Positions 23,833 through 35,750 of a stretch of 64,000 nucleotides of DNA are shown piece by piece. The DNA lies in assembly GCA_015680685.1 (NCBI GenBank), contig MNCI01023742.1, forward strand, positions 583,521 through 647,520, given 5' to 3'. This DNA comes from Gnetum montanum (Eukaryota > Streptophyta > Gnetopsida > Gnetales > Gnetaceae). Below the pieces are notes generated by a model. The model had not been told where the DNA came from. It worked only from the letters and a program-made list of their open reading frames with translations, and made no database searches. Position 1 is the stretch's first letter. Every line of letters starts with the position of its first letter. Position numbers and translations under genes: made by a program.

Positions 23833-25335
23833 TGAAACATCCCAAAAAATCTGAAGTCATTCTCGCTTCACCCGACCTTGCAATGCACATAGCACCACAA
23901 CAGTTCTTCAGGAGGAGAATGCTCTAAGTTCAAGCCGACCAGTTCAGTAAATTTTCTACCTTAGGTGTAAACAGGCTCTACGGATCATCTTGTCTATTCA
24001 CCTAAGTAGTATGCCAAGCCGACAACCTACTCAGAAATAATGCACGGAGTTGACAACAGTGCTCAAGATGCATGAAATAGTTCATCAAATTTTCTAAGTC
24101 ACAAAGTCTGCTAGGCTGCTCTACGCCCCACTATGTAGCATAGCAAGCTTCAGAAAATGATTGCAGAATGAAGCATTGCACTACACTACGCTACATAGCG
24201 TAGCGTAGCATGGCAACAACTATACAACCAATTCCCTTCTCCAACTTCAAGTCCTTCAATAATTTTCCTTTCCGTCAGGAAGCAGTGGACCATGTCTGCT
24301 GCTACGCTACACCAAGCCACATGGCATAGCGAGGCGTAGCAATCTCGCAGAAGAGACAGAAGGCATCTCAAAGGGGCAGAATCAGCAAGTTTGCAAGTCT
24401 CACAACATAGGGAGCAAATTTTGCAAATTGAGAAAGTTTTCGTGATTAAGGCCAATCTCTACGCTATGATATGCTATGTAGCGTAGCAAGCATACAACAG
24501 ACATGTAGCAAAATACACAATAAGGTGCTACACTATGCCAAGCATGCTATGCTATAAAGCATAGCAAGGCATGCGGGTGGTTGTGCAACATCAATGTCCT
24601 TCACCTAATTGGACCATTGGCACACGTCTTCAGACACTGGCAGTGCAATTATGACATGGCAAGCTCACAGTTACGGCATTGCAGGCTCAAATTACAACAG
24701 TCATGTAAGTCCAACGGTCATGCATGACACATGCAGCACAAGCAAGTCAACGTGGGTCCAAGGCACATGGCATCCAAACCACCGCTTTCATGTACCCTTG
24801 GTCCTATAAATATCCAACAAGCAGCATTCAAAGGATTCAAATTTTTTCTGATTCTTCAACTCCTCCCTCTCTGACATTCAAGTTCTCTGCTCGACACATT
24901 GTAACATTAAGCATTATAAGATTTCTATTTGACACTGCAAACAATTAGCATTTTCAGTTGGCATTTTTTTCCATCCCCCTTCTACCACCTTGGTAGAATC
25001 CTCGCATTGTCAGCACCTAAGTCCACTCCCAAGCACACAACCTTCTTTGCTCTACACGTCCTGGTTACTCTCGGGATCTTTGCACTTTGCCACACTGTGC
25101 AACTGACTATATCCACTTTGATAGAGCAAACTTGTAGCTTCGAAGTGGTGCATTTTTATAACTACATTCTACTTTGTTTCCTACTTATTGTGGTGTTTTA
25201 CACTATTTTTTTATTTATTTACTTTCAAGCATTACTTCACATTTCATTCCCATTTTCAAAACTATATATTGCAAAAGGCTATATAGACACTGATTAAGTT
25301 CTTGTCTGATTGACCAGACCATTCAAGGTGCCCCA
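23833..25335 (+). mobile_element. EA 3' LTR, left part (split by E3)
   Basis: Starts TGAAACATCCCAAAAAATCT and aligns along its length with the E3 LTRs. It stops at 25335 in the middle of the LTR and continues at 60625-60729. The two parts join without a gap when aligned to the intact E3 copy around 60498-60530. The total is 1,608 bp. A TATAAATA promoter box is at 24805-24812. Clusters of GCTACGCTA/TAGCGTAGC words occur at 24120-24560. Confidence 0.9.
25331..25335. repeat. Target-site duplication of E3, left copy
   Basis: CCCCA here equals CCCCA at 60620-60624, directly outside the two LTR ends of E3. Five-base duplications are typical of Ty3/gypsy integration. Confidence 0.9.
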
Positions 25336-26569
25336 TGAAACACCCCAAAAAATTGTGAAGTCATTCTTGCTTCATCTGGCCTTGCAACCCGTGTAGCACT
25401 ATGGCAATTCTTTAGAAGTAGAACACTTTGAGTTCAGGTTGGCCAGTTCGGTAAATTTTCTACTTTGGGCACGAACAGGCTCTACGGGTCACCCTGCCTG
25501 TCCACCTAGGTAGCCTGCCCAACCAGTAGCCTACCTAGAAATGGTTCACGGAGTTGGCAGCAACATTCTGGATGCACGAAATAGTTCGGCAAGTTTTCTA
25601 AGTCACGAAGTCTACTACGCTACGCTACGCCCTGCTACGTAGCGTAGGAAGCTTCAGAAAGTGACTGCAGAATGAAGTGCCATGCTACGCTACGAGGCAT
25701 AGCATAGCATGGCAACAACAAGCTATGCCATGAATCTCCTTGTTCAACCTTAAGTCCTCCAACGAGGTTCCTTTCCACCAGCAAGTGATAGACCATGTTT
25801 GCTGCTACGCTACACTAAGCTACATAGCACAGTGAGGCGTAGCAATCCTGCAGAAGAGACAGAGGGTAGCTCGAAGGGCAGAATTAGCGGAGTTCGTAGG
25901 ACTTACATCGTAGGAGATAAAGTTTGCAAGTCGGCGAAACTTTCGCGACTAAGGCCAGTTACTATGCTACGCTACACTACGTAGTGTAGAATAGCGTAGC
26001 AAGCATGCAACATATAGTAGAATGTATGGCAAGGTGCTATGCTACGCCAAGCATGCTACGCTACAAATCCCAGTAAGGCATGCAGGTGGTTGTGCGACAT
26101 CAATGCACTTCACCTAATTAGACTGTTAGCACAAATATCCAAATGCCGACGGTGCAATTATAGCATGGCAGGCGTGCATTTACGGCATGTCAGGCTCATG
26201 CTACAATGGTCATGCAAGTCTAACAGTCATGCATGGCACGAATAGCACAAACGAATCAATGAAGGCCCAAGGTGTGTAGCGTCCAAAAAATGCCCCTTTT
26301 GCATGCCCTTGGTCCTATAAATACTCCAGCAAAAATCATTCAAAGGATCTGGAATTTTGAGGGACTAAAAGAAGGAGAGCTGACATTTCTTTCAAAAAAA
26401 AGACCCTAGCTTTCGAATTCTGAATACCTCTCTCCTCTTTGGCATCAAGCATTGTAAGTTTCATGTTTGACACTATAAACAGTTAGCACTTTTAGCTGGC
26501 ATTTTGTTCTATCCCCCTTTTTCTACCACCTTGGTAGAATCCCTACACCACCCACATCCAAGTCCACAC
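25336..26569 (+). mobile_element. E3 5' LTR, left part (split by E2)
   Basis: Starts TGAAACACCCCAAAAAATTG and matches the 3' LTR at 58921 onward. It is interrupted at 26569 by E2 and resumes at 43324. The joined length is about 1,711 bp, against 1,699 bp for the 3' LTR. TATAAATA is at 26315-26322. TAGCGTAGC-type clusters lie at 25610-26065. Confidence 0.92.
26565..26569. repeat. Target-site duplication of E2, left copy
   Basis: CACAC precedes the E2 5' LTR and is repeated at 43319-43323 directly after the E2 3' LTR. This proves that E2 inserted as a unit into the E3 LTR. Confidence 0.92.
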
Positions 26570-27869
26570 TGAAACACCACAAAAATCTTTGGGTTTAGCA
26601 TCTGTCTGACAGGAAGCGGGTCCCCATGACCCACAGACGACTCTGGCTGCATTTGGAGCTACACAGGGCAATCTTGAGAATCGAACACCGGATTTTCACT
26701 AAGTGTTGTGCCAGCGTCTACGCCCAGCGTTTACACCCGGCCTAGCATCTACGCTCGGCGTCTACGCCCAGTGTCTACGCCCGGCGTCTACGCCCAGCGT
26801 CTACGCCCGGCTCTCCGACATACAGGCCCGAGTACGGCAGGTGCACGCACTCGACGATAGGATCTCCAATGGCAACATGAAGATTACACCGAAGAGCAAG
26901 GATTGAAGCAAGTGGACATCCTTCGGCGTATACGCCGGTCCTTCGGCGTATACGCCCGGTGTATACGCCCAACATTCATCAGCGTATACGCCCAGCGTAT
27001 ACCCCAGCATCTATCCATCTATGCCCAGCGTATACGCCGGCCTGTTGTAATGTATACGCCCAGCGTATACCATGTTTCTAAATTGTAAACGCCCAGTCTA
27101 TATGCCACGTGTCTCACCATCCGATTTTCCCGGTAACCCTACCCCTATAAATAGCCCGTTTTTCCACATTTACCAGGTCGGCAAAAATTTACCAGAACAG
27201 GCCCAGAGCAATTACGCTATAGAAACCCCTTTATGCTTACGCTTTCGCTGAAGTCCTGCATGCTGAGAACAGTCTGCGCTCCGCCTACCTTGTCAGCCGG
27301 CTACATCCCTTCGTCCACCGAGGCTTTACGTCCGCCTTGTGTCCCTACACAACTGCATTAGACCGGTGCATAACATTTTAACTCTATAATCTACTGTTTA
27401 CGCTTGTTGCAAGTTCTTTTACAGTTTTACGTCAATTTAGCCCACGCTTCGTTCACGCCTGCTTACATTTGCGCTCTGTCCACGTCCGTGTACGCACACT
27501 GTTTACGCCGTTTACGCCTGTTTACGCTCTTTACACTTTTTTACGCTGTGTACGCTGTTCGCTCCTGTATACGCTTACGTTGGGCCTATCTCTGTTTACG
27601 CCGTTTATGCCCGACAGTGTTTACACCCCTCTACGCTTACGCTGTATGCCTGTTTCGTCGTTTACGCCCTGTTTTACACATAACCCAGCGTATAACACTT
27701 CGGTGGTGCTCGGAGAAGTCCTTGTTTGATCCGCGTGCGGACCATTCAAGGCACTCTGCCTTCGTCCACTCCATCTTGCCCTCAAGCGGAGGCAGGGTCA
27801 ACTGTGTTCGTCTGCTGATCTTTCGGTGCCCGTAACGTTCCAACCTTGCACCGACGATTTCGGCCGGCA
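26570..27869 (+). mobile_element. E2 5' LTR
   Basis: A 1,300-bp repeat, TGAAACACCACAAAAATCTT to GGCCGGCA, matching 42026-43318. The upstream part (26705-27080) is packed with TACGCCCAGCG and the palindrome GCGTATACGC. A TATAAATAG box is at 27146-27154. The downstream part is rich in TTTACGCC/TACGCT words. Open frames here come from the periodic sequence and are not genes. Confidence 0.95.
27146..27154 (+). promoter_or_regulatory. E2 LTR TATA box
   Basis: CCCCTATAAATAGCC, present at the same LTR position in the 3' copy (42595-42603). It follows the GCGTATACGC-rich upstream region, as expected for a core promoter driving gag-pol. Confidence 0.7.
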
Positions 27870-27876
27870 TAGTTTT

Positions 27877-27893
27877 TGGCGCTAGAAGGAGGG
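27877..27893 (+). promoter_or_regulatory. E2 primer-binding site
   Basis: TGGCGCTAGAAGGAGGG lies seven bases after the LTR. It is the least mutated of the three sites in the window. It should pair with the 3' end of a tRNA ending CCCTCCTTCTAGCGCCA; the tRNA is not assigned. Confidence 0.75.
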
Positions 27894-27960
27894 CCCTTCG
27901 TGTCTACGCTTATCAGCGTCTTCGCTGCCTTGTTCAAACTTGACTCGGTGTTTACGCTAC

Positions 27961-28105
27961 ACAAACCCTAGTGTATACGCTACATGCTTATGCCAGCGTT
28001 TACGCTGCACACAAACCCTAGCGTATACGCTACACGCTTACGCCAGCGTTTACGCTGCAGACAAACCCTAGCGTATACGCTACACGCTTATGCCAGCGTT
28101 TACGT
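27961..28105 (+). repeat. E2 leader: 50-bp tandem repeat
   Basis: Two full copies of 50 bp (27961-28010, 28011-28060) and most of a third. Each begins ACAAACCCTAG and contains GTATACGCTAC and CCAGCGTTTACGCTG. The unit includes the GCGTATACGC word of the LTR. Confidence 0.85.
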
Positions 28106-28165
28106 CAGATACTTAGCCTGTAGATTTGTCTACGCCATCTTCGCATACTCAAACCGTCTATAATC

Positions 28166-31100
28166 ATGAATCCCATCAACATCACCGCTACTACTACCCA
28201 GAACGTTAACATCTCAGACGCAACGGCTGCCCAGCAATCCACCACACAACATATGGGAGGGCAATCCACAATGGGGCCCCATCAGTAGTTGAGGTTGCAA
28301 GGGAGAGACCCTACCGCTAACATCATAAGCCAAGACGAGTATAACTTCATTTGCATTAAGATGCAAGCTGGCCTGGTAGTAGACCGGGCTGAGATAGAAG
28401 TAAAAAGGTAATTCGAGATCTTTTATAGAGGGGGGTATGAATTCATCCCTTCCCCGTATGACGTAATCCCCATTCCGGAGCAATTCTCGGAGCTCTTTAC
28501 GCAGCTCCTTCTGTACAGGAGCCAATCGCTAGACCAAGTTACGGTAGAACCACAACGAGACGAAGAGGACGAGTTCGCTATGCAATCTGAGCATGAAGAC
28601 TCCTATCATACTCTTAGTCCACATAACCACATGAACTCCATCTTTAACCCAGACGCAGGGGAAACCATACCCCTCCAACCCCTTAACTCTGCCCACGCCC
28701 AAGCACCATCACAAGGGATATCTGTGTTAGCCCAGGTCCCTTCCCAGGGCAACCCTTTTACAGCTACGGGTCCATCCTCACAAGCACCGCCCCCTCACAG
28801 TAACGTGGGGGTGACATTCCAATCCCAAGCGGTAAGGATGCCGCATGTTATACCCATGTCCACATCTACCCACTACATCCTGCATGTCCAAACGCAAACA
28901 TCCCCTTTCACTGCCGTAACCCAACAAGGAGCCTCCTCGTACAACATGGTCGGACAATGGCCGATGATGGGCACGACGTCGCACCAGATTTCCCACCACT
29001 ACGTGCCTCCCCACACGTTGCCACCAACTCATGTGCCTCAGGCACAGCCATGACCGCAGCAGCAACAACCTCCTCTCTATAATGTATTGCCCCTAGTGCC
29101 ATCTACTGCACACTTCCCCCAAACACAACAACCAACAACGCAACTCTCAGCCTTCCAATCCACCGTCCAATAGTCTAACCCATACAACCTGCCGCAAGCC
29201 CAAACCACCTTGCTCCCAAATGCTCAGGATTGGGCAGATGCCAAAAGAATGATGCAGGAATTGACAGATGAGGTAAAGCGCCTCAAAACCGTCACCGATG
29301 GGGAGATGAAAGGGGTAGATTTCTACAATGACGACCCTATCAGCTCCTCTATCCCACCTTTAACCCTGCCCAAAGGTGTTCCCCTGCTAACATTAACCAA
29401 ATATAACGGTGAGACAGATCCTAACGCCCATCTCATAACATTCCGGTTGGAATGTGCATTGCTCCAGGCTTGGCCCCACGATGTCCTCTGGGTGTTCCCC
29501 ATGTCCCTTACGGGAAGGGCACTCGATTGGTACCGCACCTTGCCCAGGAACTCCATCCGCGCTTTGGATGACCTTATACGCCAGTTTGTGACCCAGTTCA
29601 AGTATAAGTTGAAACCCGAGCCCACGCTGGATAGCCTCATGCAGATTAAGCAGTGGCCTCTCGAACCGGTCCAAAAATTTATTCAAAGATGGAGCGCAGC
29701 TCTGAACGAGCTTCATGAACCGATCTCCCCATTTTACCTACTCACGATCCTAAAAGGGACCGTCAACGATTTCTTTAAATCTAAACTGTATTACCTCAAT
29801 GCGCGAGATCTCAATCAGGCGTTCGAGCAAATTAAGAACATTGAAGAAGCTGCCCAAAATAGTCACGATCCAGCCTACACAGCCTTTAAGAATCAACATA
29901 CTAAGAAAGACAAAGAAAAGGCTAAAACCACTATAGCAGCCGTAGCAGGGACGCAACAACAAAAACCACCTATGCCACCTACTAACTACTATCACCCCCC
30001 ACCCAAAACCACCACACAGGAATCATCACCGCAACAGAATCCGACAAATCGTACACGGAATTTTGAGAGGAAAGAACCCTCTCAATACACGCCTCTGCCA
30101 ATGAAGCCTTCCCAACTCTTCGATCAACTCTTAAAGACTGGGTTGATGAGCCACAAACAATTATCCCCTGCGGCCATACAAAGACACGATCGATTCTGTC
30201 AACTCGTACAGAATCCGAGCCTAGCAACGCCAGATGAGCCCCCCGTGCCCAAAGGATTCCGGATGGATCGCTTTTGCGACTATCATCAAAGACCGGGGCA
30301 TGGAACAGATTACTGTTTCACTTTGAAACAGGATATTCAACGGATGATTGACGAAGGTAACATCACATTTGACGGGGCTAACCCCGTCCAACCACAAAAT
30401 CAGACCATGGGGGTGTACCAAGACCCCCTAAACACTAAGGAGGCTCCATACACAATTAGCACGATTTACTGTGACGATGATCCCGACACGCCCCACATTA
30501 ACGCGATACGCCCCGAAAATAAGGAAACATCTAACAAGTCGTTTGTAGTTCAAATCCCTCCCGCTGAGTCCGCGCTTGCACCCCAGACATCCCACACCCC
30601 GCAGTGACTGTACGTAGTCCGAGTGCCCTCAATTACACCCGCCTCCAACATGACGACGCGCCAACAACCCTACGTGGTACGCATCCCTCCCGTTAATCCC
30701 GCGAATACAACGACACCTTACGCTCGGCCTGCCCCCTTTGTAGTCCGAGTACCACCCGCTGTTGCAATGACGGAGGTCCCATCTCCATTAAGGCCAACTC
30801 CATACGTCGTCTGGGTGCCTGCACAGGCTCCTGCCTAGTCGTACCCGCAACCTCGCCCTACTCCATATGTCGTAAAGGTCCCTGGGCAATCCCAGGTTCC
30901 GAGGCCAAATCAACCTCCGCGTAACGCGCGAGAACGCCTGGCGGACAGGCTCACATGCGAGCGCGTGGAGAGAGAACGCCAACGGCTAGCCGTGGGGACA
31001 CCTAAACCAACACCTCTTAGCTCCATGCCCATGGCATCATCTGACAATCTACCTGACGTAGGCAGCAGCGGCGAAACCCCTTGGACGCACGAACAATGTG

Positions 31101-32218
31101 AAACTGCTAACATCCACAAGAACGACAAACCACAGAAACGCGAGATAAAGCTCCTAGGCCCGATGGACCTGGTCCCTCTCAACCAAAATGCTCCTGACAC
31201 CAGAGATTTCGCGACGGTCCTAACGCAAGTCACTCAGGCACTGAAGCAAAAGAACACGTCTCTAAGCTTATATGATTTAGTGCTGACTTCCCAGACTCAC
31301 CGCGAAGCTCTTGTACGCATGTTAACATCTATCCCGGTTAGTGAGGACTTACCTCCGAGCGAACCAGCAACCCATGCGGTGATGTACCCTCCTCGCAGGG
31401 TCAGCCCTAAGGCCTTAAGCTTCCGCGACGAGAGCATCAAAATAGATAAAAAAACAGGTGAGACGACGACGACCCCTATGTTTATAACCATACATATAAA
31501 CCAATTTAAGATACATAGGGTACATGTAGATGATGGGGCAGCCACTAATGTTGTACCATATCCAATCATCGAACAATTGGGGCTTACAGACTCGATCAAA
31601 TCCACGACAACCGCATGTTTGAAATCCTTCAGCGGGTCGCGCGTATTAGTCAAGGGCACGATAACTCTCGACTTTATAGCGGGAGGTCAGTTTCCTACAT
31701 CCGCTGATTTTTTGGTAGTTGACGAGATGCCAGGGTTTAATCTCATATTAGGAAGACCCTGGTTAGCCCAGTTAAGAGCCGTTTCATCCCCCATACACCA
31801 GGAAATTCACCTGCCCTACGAGGGCGGAGAAGTCATTATACATGGGGAAGCGGTCATTCCCATCATCTCTTCAAACTCAGACATAGAGCAAGGGTCGGAA
31901 ATAGAGCTCGAAAAGCCTAGCCCAAGTGACAAGAACCCCTGACCACCAACAGATTGCAAGCCCTCTAGCACAGATCGAAAATCCCCCGAAACCGAAACAC
32001 AACCATCTGACACGCCATGCCTGCGGCCTCGTGAAGAAGACAACGCAGGAACAACGACCGATACCGAAACGCTCGAAAATACAATCACCGAAAACATTCT
32101 AACAAACGTATCCTGGACTGAATTGCCATTCAACATAATCAATGAGGGAGACGCCGAGTATAAAATTGTGCCTGTCAGTACATCCTCTGACTTAAAAATA
32201 AAGGATATCAAAAAATAA
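28166..32218 (+). pseudogene. gag-pro: E2 gag-protease polyprotein
   Basis: One plus-strand frame of 1,351 codons with no frameshift but seven internal stops (28286, 28409, 29051, 29171, 30605, 30836, 31940). Start MNPINITATT. A Pro/Gln-rich segment (28600-29200) precedes a capsid-like retrotransposon-gag core (29210-29900; MSLTGRALDWYRTLP, QKFIQRW), an atypical zinc knuckle CDYHQRPGHGTDYC (30270-30311), repeated PYVVRIPP/PFVVRVPP peptides (30610-30900), and protease with HRVHVDDGAATNVV (about 31515) and FNLILGRPWLAQ. An acidic tail runs to TAA 32216. Sense product of the LTR promoter, and the best preserved gag in the window. Confidence 0.92.
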
Positions 32219-32225
32219 TTAAAAT

Positions 32226-32528
32226 AGAAAGCAAATCCACAGTCCGAAATGACGTTAAACTATAAAAAGTCTGAAATGACATTAAACTACGATAAAACAA
32301 GAAAAATAACTAAATACCACTCACGGTCCGAAATGACACTAAACTATCATGTCCGCAATGACATAAAACTAGCCACGATCAGCAATGATCGGTTAGTCGA
32401 AAAATCTATCCACATCCTTCAAAACATCCATAAATTACGCAGGGGGCCCGAAATGGCCATAAACTACGCATGGGGCCCGAAATGGCCATAAACTACGCAT
32501 GGGGCCCGAAATGGCCATAAACTAGTAC
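32226..32528 (+). repeat. Short-motif array after E2 protease
   Basis: Several GTCCGAAATGACATTAAACT copies, then three tandem 29-bp units of GGGCCCGAAATGGCCATAAA with CTACGCAT (32443-32528). It starts eight bases after the gag-pro stop. Confidence 0.85.
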
Positions 32529-32632
32529 CTGCTATTCGTTCTACTTTGATAATCGTTTCCTGTATTGCTTTTAAAACAGAAAATAAACCAAAATATTTTA
32601 CATTTCTACAGCATGTTAAACCCAAAATCAAA

Positions 32633-32638
<6 letters not shown>

Positions 32639-32665
<27 letters not shown>
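32639..32665. repeat. (TA)n microsatellite
   Basis: About 13 TA dinucleotides just before the assembly gap. A simple repeat like this may have helped cause the gap. Confidence 0.95.
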
Positions 32666-32668
<3 letters not shown>

Positions 32669-32688
32669 TGTTTTTATATACAATCAAC

Positions 32689-33080
32689 NNNNNNNNNNNN
32701 NNNNNNNNNNNNNNNNNNNNNNNNNNNNNNNNNNNNNNNNNNNNNNNNNNNNNNNNNNNNNNNNNNNNNNNNNNNNNNNNNNNNNNNNNNNNNNNNNNNN
32801 NNNNNNNNNNNNNNNNNNNNNNNNNNNNNNNNNNNNNNNNNNNNNNNNNNNNNNNNNNNNNNNNNNNNNNNNNNNNNNNNNNNNNNNNNNNNNNNNNNNN
32901 NNNNNNNNNNNNNNNNNNNNNNNNNNNNNNNNNNNNNNNNNNNNNNNNNNNNNNNNNNNNNNNNNNNNNNNNNNNNNNNNNNNNNNNNNNNNNNNNNNNN
33001 NNNNNNNNNNNNNNNNNNNNNNNNNNNNNNNNNNNNNNNNNNNNNNNNNNNNNNNNNNNNNNNNNNNNNNNNNNNNNNNN
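32689..33080. other. Assembly gap (N run)
   Basis: 392 unknown bases. The gap removes the 3' end of the E2 antisense gene, probably including its acidic last exon, which lies close to the short-motif array in EA and E3. Open frames drawn across it are artefacts. The true length may differ. Confidence 0.98.
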
Positions 33081-34262
33081 AAGGCGGAGCGCAGACCAAG
33101 ACCCTCCACAAACATCTCTAACTGTCGCTTCTCAATAGAAACCTCTTTTAGCGACTTCTTGTATTGGTGCTTGTGGTTCTTTTCATCTTGCCCCCATTTG
33201 CGAACTTTGGAGGCGAAAGCCTTCCAATCCTGACATTTGGTGTTCAGCAAATCAATTTGGGCTCTGCGCTCCCCTAGCCTCCGTATCAGCCCTGCATGGT
33301 GATTGAGAAGGTTCCAATACCTTGTATACATGACCTAGAAGGTCCGCCAAGCACGATCATTATTTAATCTAGCTGCGGCAAACTCATATCGAGCCTTCAA
33401 ATCGTCACGTTCCGTTGACAATGCAACATTCTCCTTCTCTTTCGCCTGAATTTGGAGCCATAATTGTTCAATGGATCTCCTGCACGTCCATACCATTTTG
33501 GCATTATGAACGAAGCCCTCTGCTACTTCTTCATAAACAGGTCTAGGCACTTGTTCAATCTCAGGAGATAGTGTAGGCAAACTCTCTATAATGACGGGCT
33601 CAGATGGGTCCCACCTCAGTTGGGCACCTGTCCATAGGAAAAGACAAACGTTAGAACAAACAAAATTGGGCATCAACCTCTAACATAGTAAAAGTCTTTC
33701 AATGCAACTGTACCTATGTCAGGATTGATCCGTTCGATCCGCTCGACAACCTCTTCGGCCACCCCAGCTACGAAATCCCTTTTACTCGGCATTTCCATCC
33801 AAGTAAAAGGTCCATCAGTGCGTGAGCCGCTCGCCTTTGGAGGCACCTCGGGGGGGATCTCGGACTCCTTCTCTGGGATGGTCTCGCTTTCCTCTGAGTC
33901 AAACAGAAAATTCACAATAAGGTAATCCAGGAATATGTTAGGCTGCATAACTGAGTAAAAAGACATACCGTTCCCTCTGATCTCATCCTGTGTCGGAGGG
34001 TCTCCAAGATCGAGGTTTCCTGTAAGAAAACTGTTGAACATTTCTTCGGTCTCCGCTTGATCATTTAGGGGTTCGGTACCTCCAGTTCCGCCAGTTCCCT
34101 CCCCCAGCAATTCGGTTCCTCCCGTCAGGTTAGTTAACTCCTCGTCTTCTGGTATGGTCTGCAGATCGTGTCTCTTAACTGCTCAATTCAAAACAAATGG
34201 AGTCAGTGGCATACAACCAACAATTTCTACAACTAATAAAAATAAAAATAAAAATCTTTTAC

Positions 34263-35303
34263 CTGGAATCTTAAATCGAATCCGCTTCACTCTAGGCTGC
34301 TCAATCTCACTGGTACCTTCAGCCGTGCTGTCACGCTTCCCCAATTTGGATTTCGCTTTGCCTATTGTCTCCTTGACCACTCGCTCTGCCTTCCTTGCAG
34401 TAGGGGGTACCTCATCGGGTTCCACCCCTAGGCTGTCACGTGTGTGGAGCGAAGGGCCAGACGATCCACCCGTGGTAATCGTAAGGGATTCATCAATCCC
34501 CTCGGGGGCGTCTTGGGACTTGGCTGTGTCAAATAAGTGGTTCACTCAGGGGTGAGATAACTGGTACCTATCACGCAAAACAAATTTGTCTTCCCCACGA
34601 ACCACCAAAAATTCAGCCAAGCGATGGATATAGCCAGCAAAGAAAGCGAAGGTAAAATGAGACTGCGCCTCTATGTTTGAACGCAGCCGCTCTATATCTT
34701 TGGTCATCCCTGCTAATAAAAATTCCGCCCAGTTATAACGCACGCCGGCCTCCAGAATAGTGCGCATAACTCGCACTGCTTCAACACCAAGACTCTTGAC
34801 TTGTGATAGAGTCTTCGGAAACAAACGCGCTCTAAATAGGGGATAAAGTTCGTTGACTTCCTCAACCTTCGTTTTCCCCTGCATTGGGAACCCTTTGGTA
34901 CCCTTCCTCACCCCTAGCCAATCCTCTAAATCACGGATCATGTCAATTTCTTTATGCGTCCTGTCCATAACGACTTTTACGCCATTAGCAGGTACGCCAA
35001 ACAAATCCGCGAGAAATTGAGGTGACAATTCAAAAATCACTTTCACGCCCCTAATACGGGCGCTATAGCAAGAGACGGATCTATCAAATGAGTCTACAAT
35101 CCCGATCATCTCCGCTATAGAAACATTTGGGCTAGGGGCCACAAAGAGCGCCATGAGGCCGGCATGCTCCAAGCAGGCAACAATAGACGGCGAAGCCTTC
35201 TTTCGCAACCACTTCTGAGCGGCACTGGTTTCACCAAATTTCATTGAGAGAGTAGTTTCGGTCCTCCCAGTCACAACGGAATCCCTGCCGGAGGTGGTGC
35301 CGA
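34263..35303 (-). CDS. Exon 4, conserved domain of unknown function (E2 copy)
   Basis: 1,041-nt exon after TTTACAG and before GTAAAA. Residues near its start (LSMKFGETSAAQKWLRKKAS) and the block IVDSFDRSVSCYSARIRGVK align with E1 (FREVGGAQRWLRTKASSHII, VDSFNESVTYYSTRIKGVKV) and E3 (YFKYGEVVESQSWL, VNSFSRRAGCFHTYMRGVRV). The helical second half (RYNWAEFLLAGMTKDIERLR, FAGYIHRLAEFLV) is shared with E3 (HYNWASFL, YIGYLKHFVEFLV). It resembles the capsid-free 'plant transposon protein' domain of other Ty3/gypsy accessory frames only loosely. A TGA at 34546 replaces a Trp present in E3. Confidence 0.7.
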
Positions 35304-35750
35304 CTGTAAAGGTAAACCCAAAACCCTCATATGAGCTTGACACTTGCCAATTAACCAAATCAAACACAACATCTAGAAAACTTTGCCACTTACTTTCAGT
35401 GTTGGACCTTGAAGCTTCGCCCAGATCAGAAGCAGATAGGAAAATTGGACCATTAGGAGCCTAGTCGGCATGCAACCAACCACGCGTCGCACATTGCGCA
35501 AACGCCTTCGAAAATTTCTTTGGGAAATTCTTCATGGCATCCCTAGTGTGGGCCAATACGGTCCCGCGCAGGGTGGGACCCACCATGAACGCTTCCATGG
35601 CCGTACGCGCCAATCCGATCCCATCATCACCCGCGTAAGCCCCGTCTGGCGTAATTTTTGGCCTGCGGAAAAGCGAAAACATGTGTCGAAACGAGAGTAA
35701 GTATTTGAATGTGAGAAAGAAGGGAACAACCAAAGTTAGGACGAAATTAC

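Noticed and set aside
27404-27835. 143-codon frame in the E2 LTR, repeated at 42853-43284
   Set aside because: The sequence is periodic TTTACGCC/TACGCT LTR DNA. Two adjacent frames are open in both copies, and no domain is recognisable.
28778-29068. Minus-strand frames opposite the Pro/Gln-rich part of E2 gag
   Set aside because: They are a by-product of CCN/CAN-rich codons on the plus strand. No independent support.
31816-32211. 131-codon minus-strand frame within E2 gag-pro
   Set aside because: It lies opposite the acidic tail of gag-pro, has no domain, and has no equivalent in EA or E3. A shadow frame.
32546-33331. Open frames spanning the N run
   Set aside because: The unknown bases create frames artificially. 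Only the part after 33081 on the minus strand is supported, as antisense-gene sequence.
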